Assembly: GCF_001625305.1 (NCBI RefSeq)
Contig: NW_017803268.1
Location: 3,034,395-3,098,394, forward strand
From: Branchiostoma belcheri
Lineage: Eukaryota > Chordata > Leptocardii > Amphioxiformes > Branchiostomatidae
Length of the DNA stretch: 64,000 nt
Direction of reading: 5' to 3'
Position numbers and translations under genes: made by a program. The notes beneath the pieces were generated by a model that had not been told where the DNA came from, made no database searches, and saw only the letters and a program-made list of their open reading frames with translations. This document shows positions 21,045 through 31,109 of the stretch, one piece after another (within the stretch, counting starts at the first letter, position 1; each line of letters opens with the position of its first letter).

Positions 21045-21650
21045 ACAGACAACGCAACAGACAATCTTCTGGGAACCTTAAAACTGATGCGAGCGTGCAA
21101 ATAAAAAATATTTGGCAAAAAAAAGTTTCTTTTAGGCCACACCAATTTTATTTCTTGGTTAACGGATTCGCCCGCTTCATTTTTTTCTGATTTGCAAATA
21201 AAAATAAGAATTCAAAATAAACTGCAAAATGCTCATATTTTGCCCTGAACAGTTGAAAACAGTCCTTTTCATCCTAGTTGTTACAGTTATTCCATCTTTC
21301 AATGCAATGGTATCATTTAAAGTTCAAAATTCACTGTTTAAATTTTAAACCAGCATGGTGTGTTGACTTCATGGCTCCTATCATGCCATTTTGGGCCATA
21401 ATACGATGCCTAGGCCTGTTTTTATTTTTTATTGCCCGCCCGCTCCATTATTTTTGTAGAAAAATCCGTTAACCAAGAAGTTAAATTGGTGTGGCCTTAT
21501 TATGAAATCTATGTGGTCATAAAGGTTGAACAAATGACTAAACACACAAGAGTAATTGGTATGGCGAATAATAGTAAACTCATTTCTTTACATTTTCTTC
21601 TTTTCCTGAGTTGATTTCAGCATTCTTTGAGTATGAATTTGGCATGTGCC
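21045..21650. mobile_element. Harbinger family 2 element split by family 1 copy
   Basis: Family 2 words (CTTCTGGGAACC, GATGCGAGCGTGC, GGTTGAACAAATGACTAAAC) lie on both sides of the family 1 MITE at 21135-21496, showing nested insertion. The outer ends are degraded. Confidence 0.6.
21135..21496. mobile_element. Harbinger-type MITE, family 1, copy 5
   Basis: GGCCACACCAATTTTATT ends with TTA duplicated at 21132-21134 and 21497-21499. Confidence 0.88.
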
Positions 21651-21774
21651 AGGGCCTGACACTCTTCAAAATAATTATGGACACACAAGCTAACAAACAA
21701 ACACACTGGGAACAAAAATCTCAGTAAATTGAGTAATTTTATTTATTCAATGAGCATACAGTGTGAAGTCTATA

Positions 21775-22150
21775 TGATAATGATATGATATGATATGATA
21801 TGAATCTTTATTGCATGTTCTTGCCCAGATGGGCTAAATGCACAAGAGGATATCCAGTATGTAAAACATGAGTATTTCATACTGGTAAGCTATATTCTAA
21901 TGCAAAGTGCTAGGAATCTATACATTACAATATAATACTATAAACTACCTATCATCTACTGTTAGTTGCCCTTTCTTCTCTCTTTTTGAAACATTTGGAA
22001 ACATAATTACATAGTTTGTCTACTGTACATTGAAATTTTGTTCTTGTATGACATCAAGTGTTTAAACATGTCCTGCTTTGACATTTTCTTACATATCTTG
22101 ATATCTATATTATATAGGGGTCCAACTTATACATTACTTGTAAAACTTGC
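21775..22150 (-). mobile_element. LINE 3' tail, 5'-truncated
   Basis: A (TGATA)n microsatellite at 21778-21803 and ATCTTTATTGCATG followed by AT-rich sequence match the 3' tail pattern of the LINE at 42172-42690. No coding frame survives. Confidence 0.45.
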
Positions 22151-22394
22151 ACGAGGACACTTGCATTTTTAATGTCAATGTTAGAAAACTAAGTGTATAA
22201 CATTTTATCACTCAAGTGTCAGATCATGGAAGTAGAAAAGGTTGATCTGCTCGAAAAATTATGTCCCTTGCAGGACCCTAGACTTGTCCAAAAAAAGACT
22301 AGGCTTGGCAGTTTTTTCTATAGGGTTGGTTGGGAAACAGGAAACACAACATTTTTTTTGCTAGGCCTCATGGTGAGAAGCAGTGTTGCACCCT

Positions 22395-23219
22395 TCATAT
22401 CCCCCCCGAAATTTTCAGGTGCTCTCCAGTAGTGAAGGGACAGGCGTCGCTGCAGAGCCAGCACACAGCCTCGGCAACCTCCTCGGGCGCCGCGAAACGA
22501 CCGACAGGGAAAAGCTTCGGGTCCTGCTTCGCCCGCAAATCTGGTGGCGACAGTTCCAACACTCGATCTGCCATGGGAGTAGCAACGGGGCCTGGACAGA
22601 CGGCGTTGACACGAATCCCGTCCTTGGCGTACTCCACCGCGGCTGTCTTGGTCAGCCCAAGGACGGCGAACTTGGACGCGCAGTAGGGGCTCGTGTACGC
22701 CAGTGGGACCAGACCTGCCAGACTGCTGGCGTTGACGATACTGCCCCGCGCCCCGCGGAAGCGGCACACGTCCGGCTTGTCGGCCCACTTCGCCGGGTCA
22801 CTCACGACGGGCTCCTGCTGCAGCATCTGGGCGATCTCGTACTTCAGACACAGCCACACGCCCTTGGCGTTCACGCCCATGACGCGGTCAAACTCGTCTT
22901 CTTGCTGATCCGCGGTTTTGGCGGGAGCTGATTCAATCCCGGCGCAGTTGAAGGCGCAGTCGATCCGCCCTAAGTGCTGGACCGCGGCGGTTACCATGGC
23001 TTCCACGCTTGTTGCCATGGTAACGTCCACTTGGACGGCGAGCCCCGGAGTTTGGAGCATGCCCAGTGTCTCCTTGGCGCTCGGCTCGTCGATATCAGCC
23101 ACCACACAGCTGTACCCGAGCTCAGCAAACCGGACGGCCGTGGCACGACCGATGCCGCTCCCGCCTCCTGTTACCAGGGCAACGCGCTTCCGTGTGTCAG
23201 TTGCCATGGTGAGAGACAT
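22395..23219 (-). CDS. Classical short-chain dehydrogenase/reductase
   Basis: 274-residue NAD(P)(H)-dependent oxidoreductase in one uninterrupted exon. Visible: TGGGSGIG cofactor loop (residues 17-24), Asp at 42 after the second strand (favours NAD(H)), NCAG (91-94), catalytic N117, S166, Y179 and K183 in YCASK, and NAVCPGPVATPM for the nicotinamide. The C-terminus is TTGEHLKISGGI, the usual last strand. The segment before NASS is somewhat long (about 15 extra residues). A second Met at residue 5 could be the true start. Substrate cannot be told; it resembles 3-oxoacyl reductase-like and DHRS-type members. The GC content is well above the flanks. No other gene is adjacent. Confidence 0.92.
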   Translation of the reverse strand: MSLTMATDTRKRVALVTGGGSGIGRATAVRFAELGYSCVVADIDEPSAKETLGMLQTPGLAVQVDVTMATSVEAMVTAAVQHLGRIDCAFNCAGIESAPAKTADQQEDEFDRVMGVNAKGVWLCLKYEIAQMLQQEPVVSDPAKWADKPDVCRFRGARGSIVNASSLAGLVPLAYTSPYCASKFAVLGLTKTAAVEYAKDGIRVNAVCPGPVATPMADRVLELSPPDLRAKQDPKLFPVGRFAAPEEVAEAVCWLCSDACPFTTGEHLKISGGI

Positions 23220-23840
23220 GCACCTAGAAGTCAGAATGTTATTGTTATTAATTTCATGAATTATTGTCGATTTTTATCGTTCACTTGTTACATTTTTATG
23301 AAAGTTCATCTGTGTTGATAGTAATCGTACTTTTTTTTTATTAGTAAAATCGCGAGATCACGTTGTGAAGTTACTGGTCATTAATTATCCTGATGAAGGC
23401 GACAGTGGTCGCTGAAAATTTGATCTCTGTGTAAATTGTGTGTTGGAATAAAGTTCAACGTTTTTTTTTACTATTGTTACATTTTCGTTGATTTCTGAAT
23501 GGTGTCACGTACCTACCAGTCATAAAATGATCATGTGCACATTTCCAACTTCTTTACACGAATATCTCTCGAATCTCACGAATCATCCATAGGCCATTAT
23601 GCACCTTTGTACCAAAAGTCAATTCTTCGCATACAAATGGATACTAGTATTCTACTACATGTAAATTGACGACTAGAGGGTCCAGCGAAAGATGTACCTG
23701 AGCCAAAACAACATGGATCACAAAGTTCAGGTGACCGCAGAGGACGAAAAGGAAGATGACGTTTATAATTTATAAAACTCGGTCGTAGCACGGCGTACTA
23801 TGTGGGTTCCAACCCCACATCTGTACACAAAATTCTCCCA
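23220..23840. other. Gene-less flank of SDR gene
   Basis: 23380-23475 holds CCTGATGAAGGCGACAGTGG followed by GGAATAAAG and a T-run, resembling the 3' end of a retroelement. Nothing else is recognised. Confidence 0.35.
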
Positions 23841-23847
23841 CCATCTA

Positions 23848-24012
23848 ATAGCCTCTACCAGGCACCGCGGATCGCTGGAAAAATAGTAGCCAAAATAAAG
23901 GGATAAAGTATACCAGGGGAGTTAGCCGGCCAAAGAGGATCCAATATGCGACCCGTTTTTGACCAATTTCTACTATTTTTCCAGCAATCCGTGGTGCCTG
24001 GTAGAGGCTACC
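23848..24012. mobile_element. MITE with TAGCCTCTACCAGGCACC ends
   Basis: About 40-bp inverted arms (TAGCCTCTACCAGGCACCGC and its inverse, each running into a GGAAAAATAGTAG inner end) around a 75-bp loop. Confidence 0.85.
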
Positions 24013-24925
24013 AATATCTCTAAATTAGTCTAAGATTTACCTGTGTTTTGAAGAGGTTGAATTAGTCTGGATCTTGAGATCTCGACTGGAATAATGGCGT
24101 CCCCGCTTTCAGACTGGCTCAGAGGTACATGTACATGTAAGGGTCAAAGTCCGGTCACCAGACTAAAGTCCAATCAACCAAGGAGCTTTATTGCATGATG
24201 GGAGGTCATTGAACTGGAAAGGCCAACATTTGCTCTCGAGCAAATACAGCACATTTCACCCACTCTTCTTCAATTCCCCATTCACCCTGTATTTGCTTGG
24301 AGATTACCAGGTTCCATACAACCCTGTATCTGTTTGATTATCCTAAGTTTGATCACATTATCCCAGTAGCCAATCAGTAAGGAGAAACTACTCCCACCTG
24401 ATGAGTAAGTAGGAAATGTGTGCCAAATATGGTCATGCATACCATACATGGTAAATACCATGGAAAATGGAAAACCATTCTAAAAGCCTATATAAAAAAA
24501 TTTTAAAAAATTAAAAAAAAACACATGGAGGCCACTCTACCTTCATACCAAATTCCATGTTATTTGGCCCAAAAGTGAAGAAATTAAAAATAGCAGGAGA
24601 AGAAGGAGAAGAAACATGAGAGAAAACAATACATTTCACCATGGAGTTAAAATACATCTGTATTTATTTTAACTTTATGATTTATGAAATGTAATCAACA
24701 AGGCCAATGTTATATCATCTGCTGGATCCTGTGCCAACCCTCTAGGTGCGAATGACGTTTATTTTTTGGAAGAGTGCTGGCGAAGATTACTTTTTTATCG
24801 GGGGGGGGGTGGGTCCTGTGCATTTCATAGGTATGTATTAGAAATCCTGTAAATGTATGTATCATGTTAAATACCTACTAGTATTTCTGTGTTCGTTTGC
24901 TCGTAAATAGTCTGATGGGTATGCA
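24013..24925. other. Gene-less stretch
   Basis: AT-rich with A-runs near 24488-24520 and a G10 tract near 24798. No exon recognised. Confidence 0.4.
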
Positions 24926-24930
24926 TATCA

Positions 24931-26240
24931 GGGGTCAAAATAGATTTTGGGGCCAACTTGCACTGGTGCAGATGAAAAAAAATACTTGCACCAGAAGAAA
25001 AATAGTTGCACCCCCAAAAATAATACATGTAGGTACACAACCAAAAGTACATGTAGTTAAACTTTAATAGCAGCCAATATTTGCTTACACTACTAACCTA
25101 CTAAACCGAAGTAGATAACCTTCTATTAATTACAAAAAATGAAATAACTTCATGGATTCTGATTTGTTTGAATTTGTTCCCTTTCCAGTTCTTTAGTGGA
25201 TATTTCTACAGGTTGTAACACTAACAGTGGATAAAGCTAACTTGCACCGGTGCATACCAGCAAAAAATTTGTCGCACAACACCAAATTTACTTGCACCTG
25301 TGACCCAAGAAAAGCACTGTGAAGAGCTCCAAGCGAACCTCTACAAACTAGAAGTCATGGTCAACTAAATGGCAGTTGTGTTTTCATCCCGACAAATGTA
25401 CAGTACTAAAGGATTGGGTCAGGACATCCACCATATACGTACACAATGAAGGGCAAATCTGGTCTGATACCATTAAAGTTTACCACGGAAGAGAAAGACC
25501 TTGGGATCATAGTTGACCGGGACTTGAGTTTTGAAAAGCATATTGCAAAAATGACAGCAAAGGTCAACCAGCTCACAGGTCTTCTATGGTGGACTTTTGA
25601 GTACATCGACACAGAAGTCTTCTTACTACTATACAAGTCATTGATTCGACCACACCTTGAATACGGTGCACCAGTTTGGTCCCCACACCAATGGAAGCAG
25701 GCCGATCAAATAGAAAATGTACAAAGAAGGGCAAGCAAAAGGGTGCCTGGTCTAAACAATCTACCATATAATGAGAGACAAGGTGCTTAGGCTCCCGACA
25801 CTGGTATTTAGAAGAATACGTGGGGACATGATCATGACCTACAAATACATTCATGGGAAGCTGGACACAGAGGGTTGCCTACAAAAAATGCAAGAAAAAA
25901 CAAGAACATTAGAGGGAACAGCTTATGCCTAAGCAAAAGATCAGTGAACAACAACAAAAGGCTGTTTTTCTACAGCAACAGGGTCGTAACATGGTGGAAC
26001 AGTCTACGCGAGGAGGTGGTAACAGCCCCAAGTGTGAACAGTTTTAAAAATAGACTGGACAAACACATGAGACTTAGCCATCCAGTAGTGTACAACCCCC
26101 ACAAGTTGACCATGTCTCACGTAACGCAGTAAACTACAAGGAGCGGCTCAAAGTGGAAGAGAACTTCCTACCGAGACGAAAGATCTACTCTACTCTACTC
26201 TTGCACCAAGTTGCACACAGAGGGGTATTTCGACCCCTGC
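24931..26240. mobile_element. hAT-like element interrupted by a LINE
   Basis: The left end CAGGGGTCAAAATAGA and the right end TATTTCGACCCCTG are inverted, with CATAT on both outer sides. The interior has repeated TTGCACYNGTGCA words as in the 55332-55825 element. The CR1 fragment at 25300-26208 splits it. Confidence 0.6.
25300..26208 (+). pseudogene. CR1-type LINE reverse transcriptase C-terminal fragment
   Basis: The 3' part of a non-LTR retrotransposon. One frame reads DLGIIVDRDLSFEKHI and SLIRPHLEYGAPVWSP, then IENVQRRASKRVPGL; after a frameshift near 25785, LRLPTLVFRRIRGDM; and after another, RLFFYSNRVVTWWNSL. These are the conserved blocks after the reverse transcriptase palm in CR1 elements. 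It ends in (CTACT)n, a typical CR1 microsatellite tail. It is 5'-truncated and inactive. Confidence 0.85.
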
Positions 26241-27490
26241 ATATGAATGTACAAAAACATCAGGGAAAGGAGACACATCTGCGGTAAGGTTAACGTTGTT
26301 TTGGTTGTTTTGCAGCTGTAATTAACTCACAGTGGGTTTAACAGATTTCTTTGATTTTGAGGTATATTTAAAAACAATATGGTCTTGGTAAAATCACAGA
26401 GTTCTTCTATAAAGATATTTTGCAAATTCTTTCAATGTCTTTACTTTGAAAAAAAATTAAACTGACAAACACATTGACCAAAACTGCACCAAGTGACCAC
26501 GTAAAACCAGGATAGAAACCACAACCAAATGAAACCACTTCAACTGGAGATGTACATATGTGCAATACAAAAAAACTTGTAAATAAACATGTTTGGAAGT
26601 CAGCGACCCACCTGCATATGAAACACAGTCAGACATCCCAAAAAATAAAACAAAAAGTTTTAGACCATACTGTAAATCTTCAAAACAGTTGCAAAATTAT
26701 ATACTGTAAGTTCCAAACAAATATTGGAAAACGATACCAATATCATAGAATGCCAAAATCAAACGAGAAAGATGAAAATGTAAAGAAATGAATTTGAAGA
26801 GTAGATTATTTGCCATACCATATTGTGTTCATTTGTTCAACCTTCATGACCACATACTATTATTAGATTTTTATAATGAAAGCAATTTTTTTTCAACATT
26901 TTTTTTTATTCGCATGCTCGCATCAGTTTTGGGATTCCCAGAGGATGTTACCCATATAATCAACTCAACATGGCCTTAGTTAAGCTGTATTTTTGGGGCC
27001 AAGCATGCATGGATGGACCTTGGCTATTAGTAGTATTACACATGGGCACCATTAGAAGTGTAAAAAGGGAAATAAACTTTAATGATATAAACAATGCAAG
27101 CTTTGTGCTACGTTCTTTTCATAAACGCCTTGTATACTTGAGTATTTGGCGGATTCAAAATTATACTACACACGTGCACATTCCAACGGGTGTTTTTTGA
27201 ACCACGTGGAAACAAAAGACAGTTTTTGTTAGGGTGTTATTTCTTTGCGATATAAACTCAAAACGTCGTATAGTTTATAACTAAGACATGCGCATACATT
27301 TTTTACTCAACAAGAACACAACACATGGAAAATGGTCAAGAAAACGCGGCAAAAATTACAGTTTTAAAACCTCACGGTCTTACATCAGGAATGGTCGCTC
27401 AGAACTTACTGAGCTTCTTCGTTTCTCAAGGAATACAACCTAACATGTTTTTACTAGTTGCTAGAGAATAATTTCAGCCAAATAATTAGT
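26241..27490. other. Gene-less stretch with family 2 fragment
   Basis: 26798-26976 is the end of a Harbinger family 2 element in reverse (TTTGTTCAACCTTCATGACC ... CAACATGGCC). The rest is AT-rich with no exon recognised. Confidence 0.45.
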
Positions 27491-27498
27491 TGGTTTAC

Positions 27499-27565
27499 CT
27501 GTAAAGACAAGGGATGTCGTCTCAGAACCACGCCACTCCTTCCATGCCCAACTGCACCTCGCCAT
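27499..27565 (-). promoter_or_regulatory. Possible - strand promoter/first exon
   Basis: On the - strand an ATGGCGAGG start runs 22 codons into TTTACAG/GTAAAC, a good donor. About 200 bp upstream is AAGATGGCCG, a YY1-like word, in locally CpG-richer sequence. No downstream exon is identified, so this is only a candidate. Confidence 0.2.
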
Positions 27566-28116
27566 TTTGTCTTCTCCAAAATTTGACCACGTCAAGAAAT
27601 CCGCATTTTCTCCTCAAAACGTCACGAGAACGGCACGAATCCACCGCGAAAACTTTCCAAAGTCTTGCTGCACTCTTTAAAAAGAAATTCTACCAACAGA
27701 AACTAGAAAAAGTACCGGAAAAGTTGCAAAAAATTATCACAAAGTATCCCCGTCGCTTGAAAGAACGGCCATCTTGAATGGACCGTACCAAATGTGTTAT
27801 ACACAGGTGTTCAGAACAGCCGTGCCTAATTAATGTGATGCTGTTGATCTAATTACGAAGACAACTTCAATCTTAGAAATAATTTTTAAGGGGCTTAAAA
27901 ATCCACCATGTCCGATATGGATTTGTAAGACTCTATGGAACGAGAACTTTTGTCCCATTTTCGTTCTGTAAACTCATTCCTTTTCGCGGTAACGTTATTA
28001 GTTTCGCGGCAGCAAAGAGACCGAAGTTTTTGAGGTGTTTCAAGTTCGTGTTTCCATTGTTCTGAAAACCATCCACCGACAGGTAGACGTATCTGTCTTA
28101 AGAGCTGACAAACACA

Positions 28117-28310
28117 GGAAAACACACCATCCACACACAGGAAAACACACCATCCACACACAGGAAAACACACCATCCACACACAGGAAAACACACCATT
28201 CACATACAGCAAAATACACCTAGCCTGTCCTTGGTGCTGAACGCCATCCACACACAGAAAAATGCACCTAGCCTGTCCTTGGTGCTGAACGCCATCCACT
28301 TACAGTAAAG
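28117..28310. repeat. Minisatellite with two RE1-like motifs
   Basis: About five copies of AGGAAAACACACCATCCACAC-like 21-mers are followed by two longer units that carry CTGTCCTTGGTGCTGAA at 28225-28241 and 28273-28289, the inverse of the 9.8-kb motifs. Confidence 0.8.
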
Positions 28311-30500
28311 TACAATCATTCACCACAAAACGAAATCTTTGTGCCCATTTTGTTGTAGGGAGCCTTTTGTGTTCGTCAATTTCTCTGTGAAGAGTGGTAC
28401 TCTTGCAAAGATGAGCGGATGTTTCTGATTTTTGATAGACTTGGTGTGACTTTTCTGGAAACGGTCGTGAGCGGTACTGCAGATGAGGCTCTAATTGGGT
28501 ATGTACTTACGTTTCATAAACTGCAACAATCTTCAAAGCATTGAAGGCAAAGAACACTTGGTCACATAGGTCCGGGAGTTTTCACACACATTCATAATGA
28601 CCGAAAAGACTTTTCAAAACAAGCATTCGCGTGAAAAAGATCGATTTTTCAGTTCAGGGGTAGAGCTCATGCCACATCCACAAAAGCGCCACCTACATGA
28701 ATGTTCATCATGTAAACATCAATTCTTTTCCGTCTACTAAACCAGTTCAATGTTGAAAAATGTTCTACAGACAATAAATGTACAAGAAACGTTGATTTCC
28801 ATGATCACTGTTAACATTTATTTGTCAAACACAATGTATATTAATATATATATATTTATATATATATTACACCGATGTATATGTAAGTTTTCATACAACC
28901 ACACTGATAATATAATAGTATTTTTTTCTCTAGGATAGATAGTTTTTATATCTCTTCACGAAAATAGGACATTCCTTTTGCAATATAAATACATGTTATG
29001 GAGTTAAACGGCGATTGTATACTCACAGTCACTAAACATTCAGTAGGAACAAGCTTCATGCTGTTTTGTGAGAAATACCCGAGTATTTGACTCCGAACTT
29101 GCAGATAAAAATTAAACAGAAGTCAATACGGCATGTACACAATATATACTGATGGGAGAATACAGAGCAAAAACATAAATCTCATACCTTATAACTATAA
29201 CTTCTGACTATTAGATTACGAAGTTTTAGCGTCCTATTATGTATATCAGTACGTCAATTGGTAATTCTAGGTGCAAACTAACAATTACAACGTATATTTT
29301 CATAAAGTCACCAAAACTCATGTAAGATTAAACGACAGTTGAATCATTGTCAAGTGCATTTTGACTATCTACACATTTCACAGTCGAGTTCTTTGACTGT
29401 TCATCTATACTCAACGTTCAAATACCAAGACCTGTACAGTACAGAGATGAACAACTGCAGTTCGTACAACTTTCGCTAGACGGCAGTAAATTCGAGAACC
29501 GTTTGCACCACTATACATCCAACAAATACGCAAGTTGATAGTACAGTGGACGGATAGATAAGGGTTTGAACTGGCTTCTCAGTTACTACAATGTTTGATA
29601 TCTCAATACCTCACACAATGCAACAATTGGTTGAAGTCAGTTGATTGTACAAAAGCTTGATATTTGGATCTGTTACATCTTAGTCTTGTTTGAACACTTC
29701 AAGGAGTGCAAAGTTGTACACTGTTAGTCTTAGTCACTTCAAGAAAACTTGGAATGTCTTCGGCACGATAACAGAAGTCTTAGGTAGAAAACGTGCAAAC
29801 GCACCTGCAACCTCCCAGTTTTTTTTTCAGAAAATATACGTCGCTGACTGTACTTGACGTTCCTCTATTCACATGTTTTGCACCCCAATGTTATGAAAGG
29901 AATTGGAGACCTCCGTTCAGTTAGAAGTATAGTTAGTATGTTAGAACATTTCTTCAGAGTGTCGAAGTCTATATAACCTTAGAATGACGCCATTGGTGTA
30001 TGTAAGCATTGATGTTAAGAAGTTTCCGCCTATGTACGAACATGTTGAATGATTTATTTTATCTATAAGTGTTGGAAGTTTTGATAAAATATTGTTACAA
30101 AGAATAGGACATCTTGGTAACTTCTAAATTATGTTGGTCATGGCATGTTAGTCTGTGTCATACCAATGGCATTAAAACTAAACACGGGTTTTTAAAAAAA
30201 AATTTACCTTGTGATTATTTCCTTGCAATTGAAAACATATGGGATAAAGTAAGGTAACATTGCACGCTAGAAAGTCCTATGGAATATGTTTAAAACTATG
30301 ATGAGGAGTATTTCTTAAGATATCATTATTACCATTTCTTTGAAAAGTTTCATACTGTGTTAATTCCAAGATCTTGTGCTTTTTTCATGAACTTTGACGA
30401 ACTATTTACAAATGACGTTACCTTGATACATCTATAGAGCACAGAGACAAGAAAACCAGGAATAAACATTTCTTTATGTACTACTAAGTACTCTATTGCA
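28311..30500. other. Gene-less AT-rich stretch
   Basis: No exon, inverted repeat or tandem array recognised except short TATATA runs near 28845-28868. TTTATT at 30053-30058 could serve as a - strand poly(A) signal for the synaptotagmin gene. Confidence 0.4.
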
Positions 30501-30631
30501 GCATTGCACTTTGTGATTCTCTGGAGTGCTATGAGGTGCGCATGTCACATTCACTTGTGCACAAGAAGTGGGGACGTCACATCAAAAAACTCGTGCGTGA
30601 TGCCCACGTCATCAGTTCACGTACACAGTTC

Positions 30632-30938
30632 TGACGTTCACGTTAAGTCCGGTTATAACTACGTCTGGGAACGTTCACGAAGGCGCAGCATCCGGGCAAT
30701 TTGATGACGTACACGGCAAGTTTGGTGACGTCCACGGCAAGTTTCAGTGACGTAACACGGCAAGTTTAAGTGACGTAACACGTTTACGGGCACAACGATT
30801 GATGACGAATATTCCGCTCAAAAATCACGTAATGGTCGGTTTCCGACGACACCGTAACGTTACATCGCACAAATCCGGATAAGATGACATTAAACTGGAG
30901 CTTAAAACCTTTGCCTTACGATGCGCTCAATGACGTCA
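30632..30938. promoter_or_regulatory. TGACGT (CRE-like) cluster after synaptotagmin stop
   Basis: TGACGT occurs at 30632, 30705, 30726, 30748, 30771 and 30931; the last is a full TGACGTCA. The middle copies belong to a ~22-bp tandem unit (TGACGTAACACGGCAAG). All lie in the predicted 3' UTR or flank. Confidence 0.45.
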
Positions 30939-31109
30939 TCATTTTCTGAGCGGATGCCACATGGCAACGGGCTTTCTTAGTGACGTCATCATCTGGTTCC
31001 AGTGCGATAACGCGAGACCTGACGAGGCTGGACCCACTATCACGTGACCGATGCTGGGAGTCTTCCCTTCCAGAGTGTGCTCCGAGACGGTGATACGGAG
31101 GCTGATCGT
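30939..31109 (-). CDS. SYT12: SYT12-like last exon (C2B end, WHxL)
   Basis: 56 codons plus TGA. SIGHVIVGPASSGLALSHWN leads to PVAMWHPLRK. The WHxL motif is characteristic of synaptotagmin C-termini. A TGACGTCA lies within the codons for MMTSL, and a near-duplicate overlaps the sequence just after the stop. Confidence 0.94.
   Translation of the reverse strand, partial: TISLRITVSEHTLEGKTPSIGHVIVGPASSGLALSHWNQMMTSLRKPVAMWHPLRK

Noticed and set aside
22318-23318. Several + strand open frames of 70-180 codons
   Set aside because: They are antisense shadows of the GC-rich SDR gene, which has family motifs on the - strand.
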